Positions 19,301-27,460 are shown, counted from the first letter of the stretch. The stretch: DNA of 64,000 nt from Peiella sedimenti (GCF_030504955.1 NZ_JAUKTR010000002.1:323901-387900), one strand, 5' to 3'. Numbers and translations: made by a program. The notes: generated by a model not told the origin, from the letters alone.

Positions 19301-21095
19301 CGGCTCCTGGAAGGAGCGGTCGCGCATGTTCAAGCTGCCCCGCTCGTCCTGGCAGGACTACGACAGGACCAAGATCTCCAAGGGTGGCGGCGTCTTCTCG
19401 CGCAGCCTGAAGAGCATCCCCATCAGCGCCGAGATGAAGGCCGCGCTGGACATCACCGCCGACGCCCTGACGCCCCAGGAGCTGATGCGCGCCATCCTGC
19501 TGGCGCCCGCCGAGCTGCTCTATCTGGGCGGCATCGGCACCTATGTGCGCGCCGAGGACGAAACCGACCTCAGCGTCGGCGACAAGGCCAATGACGGCGT
19601 CCGCGTCACGGGGCGCGAGCTGCGGGTCCAGGTGGTGGGCGAGGGCGCCAATCTGGGCCTGACCCAGGCGGGCCGCATCGAGTTCGCCCGCAACGGCGGC
19701 CGCATCAACACCGACGCCATCGACAACTCCGCCGGGGTCGACAGCTCGGACCACGAGGTCAACATCAAGATCCTGACCGGTTCGGTCGAGACCGCCGGCA
19801 AACTGACCCGGCCCGCGCGCAACGAGCTTCTCGCCTCCATGACCGACGAGGTGGCCGAGAAGGTCCTGGCGCACAACTACGACCAGACCTTGGCCCTGAC
19901 CCTGGCCGAGGCCCGCGCCGCGCCGGAAATGGACGCCTACGCGGCCTTCATGGCCCGCCTCGAAGCCGCGGGACGCCTGAATCGCGAGGTCGAGGGCCTG
20001 CCGGACGCGGCCGCCACCGCCGAGCTGATGGCCAACCATCGCGGCCTGACCCGGCCCGAACTGGCGGTGCTGCTGGCCTATGCCAAGCTCGAACTGTCCG
20101 AAGAGATCGTCGCCTCCGCGGCGCCCGAGGACCCGGCCTTCGAGGACACCCTCGTCGGCTACTTCCCCGAGCCGCTGGGCCGGTACGAAAAGGCCATGAA
20201 GACGCATCGGCTGCGGCGCGAAATCATCGCCACGGTCCTGTGCAACGATATCGTCAACCGGTGTGGCGCCACCTTCCCCTCGCGCCTGAAGGCGGCGGCG
20301 GGCTGCGACACCACCGCCATGGTGGTGGCCTATGAGGCGGCCCGGCGCATCTTCCGCCTGGACGAGGCCTGGGACGAGGTTTCGGCCCTCGACAATAAGG
20401 CCCCGGCCGCCGCCCAAACTGCGCTTTATGCCGAGATCGCCCTGATCCAGCGGCGCCAGACCTTCTGGCTGGCCCGTCGCGCCACCCGGGGCGGGGCCGA
20501 CGTGAAGACGCTGATCAAGGCCTATCAGGACGCCGCCGACGGCCTGCGCGCCGAGGGCGCTGGAACCCTGTCCGATTTCGACCGGCAGGGCTTCGCCAGG
20601 CGGGCCCAGGCCTTCGCCGAGCTGGGCGCCCCCAGGGACCTGGCCAAGGCGGTGGCCCTGCTGCGGCCTCTGACCGCCACCAGCGACGTGGCGGATTTGG
20701 CCCGGGCGGCGAAGTGGCCGGCGCCCGCCATGGCGCGGCTCTATCATCAGGTGGGCGCCGTGTTCGGCTTTGACCGGCTGCGTTCGGCGGCCGGATCCCT
20801 GGCCTCGGCGGACCATTTCGAACGCATGGCTGTGCGCCGTCTGATCGAGGACATGCTGCAGGAGCAGGCCCAGCTGACCCGGGCCGTGGCCGCCACGACA
20901 AAGAAGGGGGCTGCGCTGGACGGCGCCGGCGCCCTGGCCGCCGCCCGCGCCTGGGCCGAGGCTCGCCCCGAGGCGGTCGACCTCGCCGCCCGCACGGTGA
21001 CCGAGATCGAACAGGCCGGTCAGGGCTGGAGCTTCGCCAAGCTGACCATCGCCAACGCGGCCCTGCGCGAGCTGGCCGCGGCGGCCTCGGGCTGA
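16320..21095 (+). CDS. gdhZ: Large (180-kDa class) NAD-dependent glutamate dehydrogenase
   Basis: Oxidises glutamate to 2-oxoglutarate and ammonia with NAD. At 1591 residues it matches the long GDH class: N-terminal regulatory/ACT-like part (about 1-400), middle part, then the catalytic core with GGLRWSDRRDDFRTEV at about 780, the substrate-binding Lys region VGSKGGFYPK at about 815, and GEGANLGLTQAGRIEF near 1108. The C-terminal 400 residues are helical. In Caulobacter the orthologue GdhZ also stimulates FtsZ GTPase and couples division to carbon status; whether this one does is inference. Start ATG at 16320. Confidence 0.95.
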   Translation: MIQSKIRKAFVEASGAGAKLTAPAELFLTQALEDHAADETPELSLEATVRELGLFWKRAHAHDPAVGPDIRTRRVDGCPYDLIEIVQADGPFLVDSVMGELTAQNVSARAMYHPVVEIDGKRLSFIMVVIDTLTEDRAAIVRTAVREALADVRAAVDDHAAMDALMQKSVADLKTGAAGLDQDQLDETVAFLEWLKGDHFVFLGAREYGYPRTKDGDYAAQAPLTQAKQGLGVLRDPNRAVLRRLNEPALLTQQLRARLDLSEPVIVAKANLRSRVHRRAYMDYVGVRRYGDDGKPSGEVRFVGLFTAEAYDRSAGQVPLIRRKVANALARAAKVEGSHSHKRLKNILENYPRDELFQISEDELLETALGILHLYDRPRVKLFTRKDPFDRFVSVLLFVPRDRYDVGVRQRVGRLLSEAWGGRISAFYPLLSDAPLVRVHYIVGVEPGSHPEPDLAQLEAAVAETSRSWRDRFEQAARDSGRADVAVEDLTERWADAFPAGFRDRYDADEALRDLDEIEHLDGAGDVGVRAFRAATDSVLQFRFKLYRRGGPAPLADVLPILDHMGLKALEESGHAVRAPDGVVTYVHEFLLEDPRGERLCFDEVRDPFEAAFAAAWSGETESDGFNRLVLELGVGWRTAALIRALARYRGQTGLDPSQQLQEEALADHPKVARLLLELWSARFDPDRKGSADDRAAASEDIYGRIIEALKDVASLDHDRVLRRLANLILAIKRTNFYQNKPHISFKIASRELEELPAPKPFREIFVWAPHVEGVHLRFGPVARGGLRWSDRRDDFRTEVLGLVKAQQVKNAVIVPVGSKGGFYPKCLPRGGAPDAVRAEAIRAYTTFLSGLLDVTDNIGASGEVIHPDRVVRWEGDDPYLVVAADKGTATFSDIANGISADYGFWLGDAFASGGSAGYDHKVMGITARGAWEAVKRHFREMGKDIQKQPFTAVGVGDMSGDVFGNGMLLSKQTRLLAAFDHRDIFVDPDPDPAGSWKERSRMFKLPRSSWQDYDRTKISKGGGVFSRSLKSIPISAEMKAALDITADALTPQELMRAILLAPAELLYLGGIGTYVRAEDETDLSVGDKANDGVRVTGRELRVQVVGEGANLGLTQAGRIEFARNGGRINTDAIDNSAGVDSSDHEVNIKILTGSVETAGKLTRPARNELLASMTDEVAEKVLAHNYDQTLALTLAEARAAPEMDAYAAFMARLEAAGRLNREVEGLPDAAATAELMANHRGLTRPELAVLLAYAKLELSEEIVASAAPEDPAFEDTLVGYFPEPLGRYEKAMKTHRLRREIIATVLCNDIVNRCGATFPSRLKAAAGCDTTAMVVAYEAARRIFRLDEAWDEVSALDNKAPAAAQTALYAEIALIQRRQTFWLARRATRGGADVKTLIKAYQDAADGLRAEGAGTLSDFDRQGFARRAQAFAELGAPRDLAKAVALLRPLTATSDVADLARAAKWPAPAMARLYHQVGAVFGFDRLRSAAGSLASADHFERMAVRRLIEDMLQEQAQLTRAVAATTKKGAALDGAGALAAARAWAEARPEAVDLAARTVTEIEQAGQGWSFAKLTIANAALRELAAAASG

Positions 21096-21109
21096 CGGGG
21101 GAGGGGGCG

Positions 21110-21577
21110 GTGCCGCGCAAGTTCCTGGTGATCGTCGACGACAGCGAGGAGTTCGCCGCGGCCCTGTCCTACGCCTGCCGCCGCGCCCGTTCGACGGGCG
21201 GACGGGTGGCCATGCTGCGCGTGACGCCTGACGCCGCCTTCGAGCACTGGTCCGGCGTCCGCGACGAGATCGAGCGCCAGCAGCGCGAGGAGGCCGAGAC
21301 CCTTCTGCGGCGCCTGGGCGAACAGGTGCTGGAGCGGTCCGGCCAGCCGCCCGAGTTCCTTATCGAGCGGGGCGACGCCAAGGCGGCCATCAAGGCGGTG
21401 GTCGCCGCCGATCCCGAGATCAAGATCATGGTGCTGGCCGCCGCCACCGGCGGCCGCGGCCCCGGCCCGCTAGTCTCGGCCCTGGCCAAGGAGGGCGCGG
21501 GCTTCGGCGGACGGCGCCTTCCCGTGACCGTGGTGCCGGGCGATCTCACCGACCAGGAGATCGAAGACCTGGCCTGA
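21110..21577 (+). CDS. Universal stress protein (UspA family)
   Basis: A 155-residue cytosolic protein with one Usp domain: KFLVIVDDSEEFAAAL at the start, and IMVLAAATGGRGPGPLVSAL near the end. The loop GRGPGPLVS is a weak form of the ATP-binding G-2x-G-9x-G-S/T motif, so ATP binding is uncertain. It starts at GTG 21110, 14 bases after the gdhZ stop, and is probably co-transcribed with it. Confidence 0.85.
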   Translation: MPRKFLVIVDDSEEFAAALSYACRRARSTGGRVAMLRVTPDAAFEHWSGVRDEIERQQREEAETLLRRLGEQVLERSGQPPEFLIERGDAKAAIKAVVAADPEIKIMVLAAATGGRGPGPLVSALAKEGAGFGGRRLPVTVVPGDLTDQEIEDLA

Positions 21578-21674
21578 GCCACGAGCGACGCTCCGCTCTG
21601 TCCGATTTTCCTTGTGTTCCGGGCCCCGTCTCCCAATATTTCGGGCAGACCTCCTTTGGAGACCAGGAAAGACG

Positions 21675-22436
21675 ATGAACGACTTCAATCGCGACCTCGC
21701 CGGCGCCCCGGCTCGCAGCGAAGCCGCGCTCGACGCCGGCCTGCGCGCCTTCATGCTCGGCGTTTACAACAAGCTGGCCCTGGGCCTGGCCGTGGCGGCC
21801 GCCCTGGCCTGGACCACGGCCTATGTGCCGGCGGTGCGCGACCTCATGTTCGTGACGACGCCCGACGGCCGCCTGACCGGCTTTACCCTGCTCGGCACGA
21901 TCGTGCAGTGGTCGCCGCTGGCCATGCTGCTGATCTCCATGTTCGCCATGCGCAACCCGACGGCGCGCGGCACGGGTCTGCTCTACTGGATGGTCGTGGC
22001 CGCCTTCGGCGCGGGCCTGGGCGTGATCTTCCTGGCCTATTCAGGCGCTTCGATCGCCACCACCTTCCTGATCACGGCGGGCGCCTTCGCGGGCCTGTCC
22101 CTGTTCGGCTACACCACCAAGATGAATCTGGGGCCCGTGCGCAGCTTCCTGTTCATGGGAGTGATCGGCCTGATCCTGGCCAGCCTGGCCTTTATGTTTC
22201 TGCCGGCCGTGCAGAACCCGATGATGTACTTCCTCATCAACATCGCCGGGGTGCTTATCTTCGCCGGCCTGATCGCGGCCGACACCCAGCACCTCAAGCT
22301 CGGCTACTACGAGGCCCAGCGCAGGGGCGGGGAATCCCTGGGCGTGCTGACGAACTGGGGCGCGCTCAGCCTGTTCATCTCGTTCATGAACCTGTTCCTG
22401 TTCCTGCTTCGCCTCATGGGCGGCAGCCGCAACTAG
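21675..22436 (+). CDS. Bax inhibitor-1/YccA family membrane protein
   Basis: A 253-residue protein with a short hydrophilic N-terminus and seven hydrophobic spans. The final LFLFLLRLMGGSRN is typical of the BI-1 family. Members are pH-sensitive calcium-leak channels or FtsH modulators (YccA). I start at ATG 21675, after an AGGAAAG ribosome site; the extension to 21612 has no support. A UUCG-capped terminator follows. Confidence 0.9.
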   Translation: MNDFNRDLAGAPARSEAALDAGLRAFMLGVYNKLALGLAVAAALAWTTAYVPAVRDLMFVTTPDGRLTGFTLLGTIVQWSPLAMLLISMFAMRNPTARGTGLLYWMVVAAFGAGLGVIFLAYSGASIATTFLITAGAFAGLSLFGYTTKMNLGPVRSFLFMGVIGLILASLAFMFLPAVQNPMMYFLINIAGVLIFAGLIAADTQHLKLGYYEAQRRGGESLGVLTNWGALSLFISFMNLFLFLLRLMGGSRN

Positions 22437-22460
22437 GCGGCAGAACAGCCGGAATGACGA

Positions 22461-22486
22461 AGGCCCCGGTTCGCCGGGGCCTTTTT
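22461..22486 (+). terminator. Rho-independent terminator after the BI-1 gene
   Basis: Nine-base-pair stem AGGCCCCGG/CCGGGGCCT capped by an extra-stable TTCG tetraloop and followed by TTTT, 24 bases after the stop codon. Confidence 0.92.
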
Positions 22487-22497
22487 CGTATGGGGGG

Positions 22498-22830
22498 TCA
22501 GTCCACGACGCTGAAGCGGCGCGCATCGAACACCCGCAGCACCTGGTCCAGTTCGCGGCCGCGCTTCAGGATCTGGCCGCCCTCGCCGAACACGGCCCAG
22601 GCCCCCTGCTTCCGAGCCAGGGCCGGACGCTTCTCAATGCGGTAGGCGGGGCTGTCGCCGGTCCGCCGGAAGACGGCGAACTCACAGGCGTCCCGGCCCG
22701 GCGCCATGGCGTAGTCGCGCCATTCGCCCTGGGCCACCATGCGGCCGTAGACCCTCAGGATCAGGTCCAGCTCGCGCCGCTCGAAGAAGACGGGGCCGCC
22801 AAGGGCCTGGCCCAGGGGATCAAGGCTCAT
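22498..22830 (-). CDS. DUF2794 family protein
   Basis: A 110-residue protein of a family confined to Alphaproteobacteria, function unknown. It starts MSLDPLGQALGG and has the conserved VFFERRELDLILRVYGRMVA and RDYAM segments; the C-terminus ILKRGRELDQVLRVFD is likewise typical. No signal peptide or membrane span is visible. The ATG at 22830 is chosen because the 74 residues upstream are low-complexity and overlap the structured RNA region. It is convergent with the BI-1 gene. Confidence 0.85.
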   Translation of the reverse strand: MSLDPLGQALGGPVFFERRELDLILRVYGRMVAQGEWRDYAMAPGRDACEFAVFRRTGDSPAYRIEKRPALARKQGAWAVFGEGGQILKRGRELDQVLRVFDARRFSVVD

Positions 22831-22956
22831 CGCCGGAGAATCTATGAGCCTGACGGCCGCAAGCCAAGCGGAGCCGGACCGCCCGCCCGCTGCGTTAATC
22901 TGTAACCACGAAAAGGTCTCATTTCGGTCCTTGCGCCGCCCCCTTGGCTTTCCATC

Positions 22957-23102
22957 TTGAGCCTGTCGGCGGTTTTGGTCCCGGTGGTCCCGGATCCTGA
23001 ACAGCCCCCCCAGCCCCCCGTGATCTTGGGGCCAGGCCGCCGACAGCTTCAAAGCGAGACGCCCGTGCGCCCCCCTCCCCCCTCCAGGCGCGCGGGCGTT
23101 TT
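22957..23102 (+). ncRNA. Candidate structured small RNA (possible 6S-like or C-rich-loop RNA)
   Basis: Between leftward DUF2794 and leftward degP lies a rightward structured segment. A long stem pairs 22957-22972 with 23037-23052 (14 of 16 positions), continued by 22975-22982 with 23028-23035 (including G-U). A 12-bp terminator stem (23059-23070/23088-23099) with TTTT follows. Since both flanking genes run left, a rightward terminator implies an unannotated rightward transcript. The terminator loop is again C-rich (CCCCCTCCCCCCTCC). Size and a long interrupted hairpin recall 6S RNA, but I cannot confirm homology. The 5' end is uncertain and could be as far left as about 22903. Confidence 0.5.
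23059..23102 (+). terminator. Rho-independent terminator of the structured RNA
   Basis: Twelve-base-pair stem with one G-U pair, 17-base C-rich loop, then TTTT (23099-23102). The T-run is only on the rightward strand, so it does not serve degP. Confidence 0.75.
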
Positions 23103-23116
23103 GCGTTTTCGGACCC

Positions 23117-24463
23117 TCAGTCCCGCAGCGTGATGGCCAGGGCCTGACCGTCGCGCAGGACCTCCAGCGTCAGCGCGCCTTCGCTTTCGCTGATGGCCTT
23201 GGCCAGATCCTCGGCGTTGGTCACGGTCTGCGTCCCCGCCTGCACGATCAGGTCGCCGGCCTGCAGTCCGCTGCGGGCCGCCGCCGTGCCCGGGCCCACC
23301 GACGTCACTAGGGCCCCCGCCGGCGTCTCGCCCTCGGCGGGGTGAGAGCGGAAGCCCGCGCCCAGCGCCTCGGCCTGGTCGCCCGAGCGCACGACCCGGG
23401 CGGGCTGGGGCTCCTCCACCGTCAGCTGCACGGCCCGACGATCTCCGTCCCGCAGATAGGCCACGTTCAGCACCGTGCCGGGCTGAACGATGCCGACCGC
23501 CGAACTGACCGCCCCGGAGGTGGCGATGGGACGGCCCTGGACCTCGACGATGATGTCGTTCCGCTGCAGGCCGGCGCGCGCCGCGGGCGAGCCGGGGACC
23601 ACGTCCTCCACCACCGCGCCCCGGTTCGAGCTGAGACCCAGCTCGCGCGCCCGCGCCGCCGTCAGGGTCACCGTGGTCACCCCGATGCGCCCGCGCCGCA
23701 CCTGGCCGGTGGCCCGGATCTGATCCACCACCGCCGTGACGATGCGGGTCGGCACGGCGAAGGCGATGCCGTCGTTGCCGCCGCCGCCGCCCGACAGGAT
23801 GGCCGTGTTGATGCCGATCAGCCGGCCCCGGCTGTCCAGCAGAGGCCCACCCGAGTTGCCCGTGTTCACGGCCGCGTCGGTCTGGATGTAGTCCTCGATG
23901 GCGTCGCCGATCCCTGAGCGGCCCAGGCCCGAGACCACGCCCATGGTCACGGTCTGGTCCAGACCCAGCGGATAGCCCACGGCGAAGGCCAGGTCGCCGG
24001 TCCTCAGGGTGTCGGAATCGGCCACCTCCACCTGGGTCAGGCGCGGCGCCTCGATCTTCAGCACGGCCAGGTCGGTGGCGGCGTCGGCGCCCAGCAGCTC
24101 GGCCTCGACGATGCGGCCGTCGGCCAGCTCCACGCGGAAGGCCTCGCCGTTGCGCACCACGTGCTCGTTGGTGACGATGATGCCCGCCGCCGCGTCCAGC
24201 ACCACGCCCGATCCGCCCGTGATCTCACGCAGCTCGGCCTGGCCGCCCGCGGTGCGAGGGCCGCGCGGCCGGGCCAGGGTGATGACCTGGGGCGCCGCCG
24301 CCAGGGCCGGCTCCAGCAGCCGCGCAAAGCTGAACACGCCCCGCTCGGCGTCATAGGCCGAAAGTTCTGCGGACGGCCGCGTCTGGGCCAGGGCGGGCGA
24401 GGCGCCGATCAGGGCGCCGAGGGCGGCGGTGAGCAACAGGCGGGAGCGGACGGTCTTGATCAT
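23117..24463 (-). CDS. Periplasmic DegP/HtrA-type serine endoprotease
   Basis: Do-family protease/chaperone for misfolded envelope proteins. The 448-residue protein has a Sec signal peptide (cleavage near ALA-Q, residue 26), a trypsin-like domain with triad His101 (TNEHVV), Asp131 (ATDLAV) and Ser204 (TGNSGGP), then two PDZ domains (about 255-350 and 365-445). The length is typical of DegP/DegS-like proteins with two PDZ domains. It is divergent from the DUF3313 lipoprotein gene across 84 bases. Confidence 0.93.
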   Translation of the reverse strand: MIKTVRSRLLLTAALGALIGASPALAQTRPSAELSAYDAERGVFSFARLLEPALAAAPQVITLARPRGPRTAGGQAELREITGGSGVVLDAAAGIIVTNEHVVRNGEAFRVELADGRIVEAELLGADAATDLAVLKIEAPRLTQVEVADSDTLRTGDLAFAVGYPLGLDQTVTMGVVSGLGRSGIGDAIEDYIQTDAAVNTGNSGGPLLDSRGRLIGINTAILSGGGGGNDGIAFAVPTRIVTAVVDQIRATGQVRRGRIGVTTVTLTAARARELGLSSNRGAVVEDVVPGSPAARAGLQRNDIIVEVQGRPIATSGAVSSAVGIVQPGTVLNVAYLRDGDRRAVQLTVEEPQPARVVRSGDQAEALGAGFRSHPAEGETPAGALVTSVGPGTAAARSGLQAGDLIVQAGTQTVTNAEDLAKAISESEGALTLEVLRDGQALAITLRD

Positions 24464-24547
24464 GGATGAAGCCTAGCGCGAGCCTTTCGCCCTGACGACA
24501 GGCAAAGCGCCGCTGAACCGCGCGCCGATGCGCGGCGTATAGGTCGC

Positions 24548-25330
24548 ATGCCTCGCTCACGACCGATCATCGCCGCCGCCGCGCTCGGCCTCGTCTCAGC
24601 CGCCTGCGCCACCGCGCCCGCGCCCCAGTCCGGCTTCCTGACCAGCTATGAGGGTCTGCAGGCGCGCGGCGACACCGTGCGCGCCTCGGTGCGCCAGCGG
24701 CGCGACGAAGCTCTGGTGCGCGGCCTCGAGCGGGTCCGCATCGAGCCCGCCGTGCTGACCACGGGCGCGGCGCCTCAGGACCTGACCGAGGCGGAGCGCG
24801 CCCTGGTGCTGAACGAGATCGACCGCCAGGTCTGCTACGAGCTCAGCGAACGTTTCGCCCTCGCCGGCCCCGAAGACGATCAGGCGGGCCGGGTGCGCGT
24901 CGCCGCCACTCGCATCAGCCCCACCGGCCGCGTCGCCTCGGCCGCCTCTGCGGTGGCGGGCCAGTTCATCCCCGGACCCATCGGCCTGCGCGCCCCCGGC
25001 ACGACGGGCGGCCTCGCGGCCGAGGCCGAGCTCCTGACCCCGGACGGGCGCCAGGCCGCGGCCCTTATGTTCGCGCGCGACGCCAATGTGGTGGGAACCG
25101 ACAATCCGTCCCTGTCGCGCGTGGGCGACGCACACCAGTTCGCCGAGACCTTCGGGGACATGGCCGCGGACGCCCTGGCCGGAGAGGCGCGCCCGGCCGG
25201 CGCTGTGCCGGACCCTGACCCCTGCGCCCGCTACGGCCCCCGCGTCCGGCCCGAAGGCTTCGTCGCCCGGGCGGTCACGGGCCTCTACGATCCCGGCCTC
25301 AGCGGCGGCCGCGCCCCCGAAGAGGACTGA
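24548..25330 (+). CDS. DUF3313-type lipoprotein
   Basis: A 260-residue outer-envelope lipoprotein: signal peptide with lipobox SAAC (Cys at residue 19), then a mixed alpha/beta domain including QVCYELSERFAL and VAATRISPTGRVA, which fits DUF3313 (function unknown). Starts at ATG 24548. It is divergent from degP, so shared envelope-stress control is possible but unproven. Confidence 0.75.
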   Translation: MPRSRPIIAAAALGLVSAACATAPAPQSGFLTSYEGLQARGDTVRASVRQRRDEALVRGLERVRIEPAVLTTGAAPQDLTEAERALVLNEIDRQVCYELSERFALAGPEDDQAGRVRVAATRISPTGRVASAASAVAGQFIPGPIGLRAPGTTGGLAAEAELLTPDGRQAAALMFARDANVVGTDNPSLSRVGDAHQFAETFGDMAADALAGEARPAGAVPDPDPCARYGPRVRPEGFVARAVTGLYDPGLSGGRAPEED

Positions 25331-25344
25331 TCAGGCCAGGGGTC

Positions 25345-25383
25345 TCAGGTGTCAGGCCTCAGGTGTCAGGCCTCAGGCGTCAG
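25345..25383. repeat. 14-bp tandem repeat, 2.8 copies
   Basis: TCAGGTGTCAGGCC occurs at 25345-25358 and 25359-25372, followed by a partial variant to 25383. It lies just after the DUF3313 gene and covers the last six codons (including the stop) of the leftward thioesterase gene, so slippage would alter that C-terminus. Confidence 0.85.
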
Positions 25384-25764
25384 CGGCCGAGGCCGGCGGT
25401 CGTCGCCGATGGCCACATAGGTGAAGACCCCCTCGGTCACCCGCACCTCCTGAGCCCTGGGGTCGTTGCGGGCCCGCTTCCAGGCCTCCACATGCACCCG
25501 GATCGAGGTGCGCCCGGTGGTCAGCAGGCTGGCGTAGATGGTCACCTCGTCGCCCACGGCCACGGGCTCGTGGAACACCATGGCGTCCACCGCCACGGTC
25601 ACGCAGCGCCCGCCCGCCGCCTCGAAGGCCGGGGTCGCGCCCGCCAGGTCCATGTGCGCCAGCAGCCAGCCGCCGAAGATGTCGCCCTCGGGGTTGGTGT
25701 CCGCCGGCATGGCGATGACGCGGCCGACCAGCCGGCCCCTCGGTTCGCCCTGGGGCTCGCTCAT
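25366..25764 (-). CDS. Acyl-CoA thioesterase (YciA/hotdog type)
   Basis: Hydrolyses acyl-CoA to free acid and CoA. The 132-residue protein has a single hotdog domain: PADTNPEGDIFGGWLLAHMD is the YciA/BACH signature with the catalytic Asp, followed by the VAVDAMVFHEPV strand. It starts at ATG 25764, overlapping the stop of glutaryl-CoA dehydrogenase (ATGA), so it is translationally coupled to it. A TTG one codon upstream is less likely. Coupling to gcdH suggests it clears acyl-CoA from that pathway; this is inference. Confidence 0.88.
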   Translation of the reverse strand: MSEPQGEPRGRLVGRVIAMPADTNPEGDIFGGWLLAHMDLAGATPAFEAAGGRCVTVAVDAMVFHEPVAVGDEVTIYASLLTTGRTSIRVHVEAWKRARNDPRAQEVRVTEGVFTYVAIGDDRRPRPLTPEA

Positions 25765-26945
25765 CAAAAGGCGCTTTGCCCGGTGATGGCCCGACCCAGG
25801 ATCAGGGCGTGCACGTCGTGGGCCCCCTCATAGGTGTTGACCGTCTCCAGGTTCATGGCGTGGCGCATGACGTGGTGCTCGCCGGTGATCCCGGCCCCGC
25901 CGTGCATGTCGCGGGCCTCGCGCGCAATGGCCAGGGCCTTGCCGCAGTTGTTTCGCTTCATCATCGAGATGGCCTCGGGAACCCAGTCGCCCGCGTCCAG
26001 CCGCCGTCCCAGGGCCAGCGCGCCCTCAAAGCCCAGGAAGATTTCGGTCTGCATGTCGGCCAGCTTCTTCTGCACCAGCTGGCGCGACGACAGGGGCCGG
26101 CCGAACAGCATGCGCTCGCCCACATATTCCCGCGCGGCGTGGAAGCAGAACTCCGCCGCTCCCATGGCGCCCCACGCAATCCCATAGCGGGCCTTGTTCA
26201 GGCAGCTGAAGGGACCGCGCAGACCCTTCACGCCCGGCAGGATGTTGGCCTCGGGCACGAACACGTCGTTCAGCCCGATGTCGCCGGTGATCGAGGCGCG
26301 CAAGGACAGCTTGTCGCCGATCTTGGTGGTGGAGAAGCCGTCGAAGTCGCGCTCCACGATGAAGCCCCGGATGTCGCCGTCCAGCTTGGCCCAGACCACC
26401 GCCAGGTGGCTGATGGGGCTGTTGGTGATCCAGTACTTGGCGCCGTTCAGCCGGTAGCCGCCGTCCACCCGGTCAGCGCGGGTCTTCATGGACGCCGGGT
26501 CCGACCCCCCGTCCGCCTCGGTCAGGCCGAAACAGCCGATCAGCTTGCCCGCCGCCATCTCGGGCAGGAACTTCGACTTCTGTTCATCCGAGCCGAAGGC
26601 GTAGATCGGATACATGGCCAGCGAGCTCTGCACGCTCATGGCAGAGCGATAGCCGCTGTCGACCGCCTCCACCTCGCGCGCCATCAGGCCATAGGCCACG
26701 TGGCTCAGGCCCGCGCCGCCGTACTGTTCCGGCAGGGTCGCGCCCAACAGGCCCAGCTCGCCCATCTCGGTCATGATCTCGGGGTCGAACCGCTCCTCGG
26801 CGAAGGCCGAGATGACCCGCGGCATCAGGGCGTCGCGCGCATAGGCCCGCGCCGTCTCGGCCACCATGCGCTCATCCTCGGTCAGGCGGCCCTGAAGGTC
26901 GAGCGGGTCGTCCCAGCGGAAAGTCTTGGCGGCGGCGTCGGTCAT
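25764..26945 (-). CDS. gcdH: Glutaryl-CoA dehydrogenase
   Basis: Flavin enzyme that oxidises and decarboxylates glutaryl-CoA to crotonyl-CoA in lysine, tryptophan and glutarate catabolism. The 393-residue acyl-CoA-dehydrogenase fold shows the FAD/substrate motif [31 protein letters not shown], and the C-terminal [20 protein letters not shown], whose Glu is the catalytic base and whose context is specific for glutaryl-CoA dehydrogenase. I start at ATG 26945 ([11 protein letters not shown]); the 45 residues upstream look non-coding. A glutarate-CoA-transferase-like gene is 650 bases away. Confidence 0.92.
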   Translation of the reverse strand: MTDAAAKTFRWDDPLDLQGRLTEDERMVAETARAYARDALMPRVISAFAEERFDPEIMTEMGELGLLGATLPEQYGGAGLSHVAYGLMAREVEAVDSGYRSAMSVQSSLAMYPIYAFGSDEQKSKFLPEMAAGKLIGCFGLTEADGGSDPASMKTRADRVDGGYRLNGAKYWITNSPISHLAVVWAKLDGDIRGFIVERDFDGFSTTKIGDKLSLRASITGDIGLNDVFVPEANILPGVKGLRGPFSCLNKARYGIAWGAMGAAEFCFHAAREYVGERMLFGRPLSSRQLVQKKLADMQTEIFLGFEGALALGRRLDAGDWVPEAISMMKRNNCGKALAIAREARDMHGGAGITGEHHVMRHAMNLETVNTYEGAHDVHALILGRAITGQSAF

Positions 26946-27030
26946 GGCGGTCAGGCTTCGGTGATTGGGGTCAGGCGGTTGCGATGGGCGGGCTTCTACG
27001 CCAAACCGCACGGCAGAGGTAGGGGCGGCC

Positions 27031-27303
27031 ATGACGGCGTCATTCAAGGACAGCGGGAACGGAAGGCGGGGCGGCCTCATCCATCGCCTGTTCGCCGCCC
27101 ATCCGGCCGAGGTGGGCGAAGGTTATAGCGAGCACGCGCTCGCCGCCTCGCGCTACGGCTTTCGCCTGATCGGCGCGGGGCTGATGGCGCTCACCCACGC
27201 CCTCGTGCCGGCCCTCTTCAAGACCCGTGTCTCCGAGGAGATATTCTCCATGGCCGACGAACTGCGCGCGCGGCGGGGCGGCGAACCTCACAGCAAGGCC
27301 TGA
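27031..27303 (+). CDS. Small DUF6356-type protein
   Basis: A 90-residue protein with a hydrophobic stretch [22 protein letters not shown] that may be a membrane helix. The segment [21 protein letters not shown] recalls DUF6356, small proteins of unknown function. Start at ATG 27031 after AGGGGCGGCC. It is divergent from gcdH (85-base gap). Confidence 0.7.
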   Translation: MTASFKDSGNGRRGGLIHRLFAAHPAEVGEGYSEHALAASRYGFRLIGAGLMALTHALVPALFKTRVSEEIFSMADELRARRGGEPHSKA

Positions 27304-27343
27304 CCGCGGCCAGATTCCGCCTTATCTCTTGCCGGCCACTGTG

Positions 27344-27437
27344 CCGGGCGGCCGGATCGGGTCAAGGATGGCCTTCGGCCACCGCGCGAGCGGCGCGCCT
27401 TTCAGGCGCGTCCTTGACGCGCTCCCGGTCCGCCCGG
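27344..27437. repeat. Cloverleaf-forming intergenic element
   Basis: A 94-base palindromic element. Outer stem: 27344-27355 pairs with 27425-27437 (one bulged T). After an internal loop, 27361-27368 (GTCAAGGA) pairs perfectly with 27411-27418. Inside, three perfect hairpins are packed with no spare base: 27369-27381 (TGGCC/GGCCA), 27382-27393 (CCGC/GCGG) and 27394-27410 (CGCGCC/GGCGCG). The result is a four-way junction usable by DNA or RNA. No ORF fits it. It may belong to a dispersed repeat family; I see one copy in this window. Confidence 0.75.
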
Positions 27438-27460
27438 CTGTCCTCATCCAGGAGATAAGT

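Noticed and set aside
17397..20816. Open frame of 1139 codons on the minus strand
   Set aside because: It is antisense to the intact gdhZ and is a product of high GC at third codon positions. No recognisable motif, odd His/Gln/Gly-rich composition.
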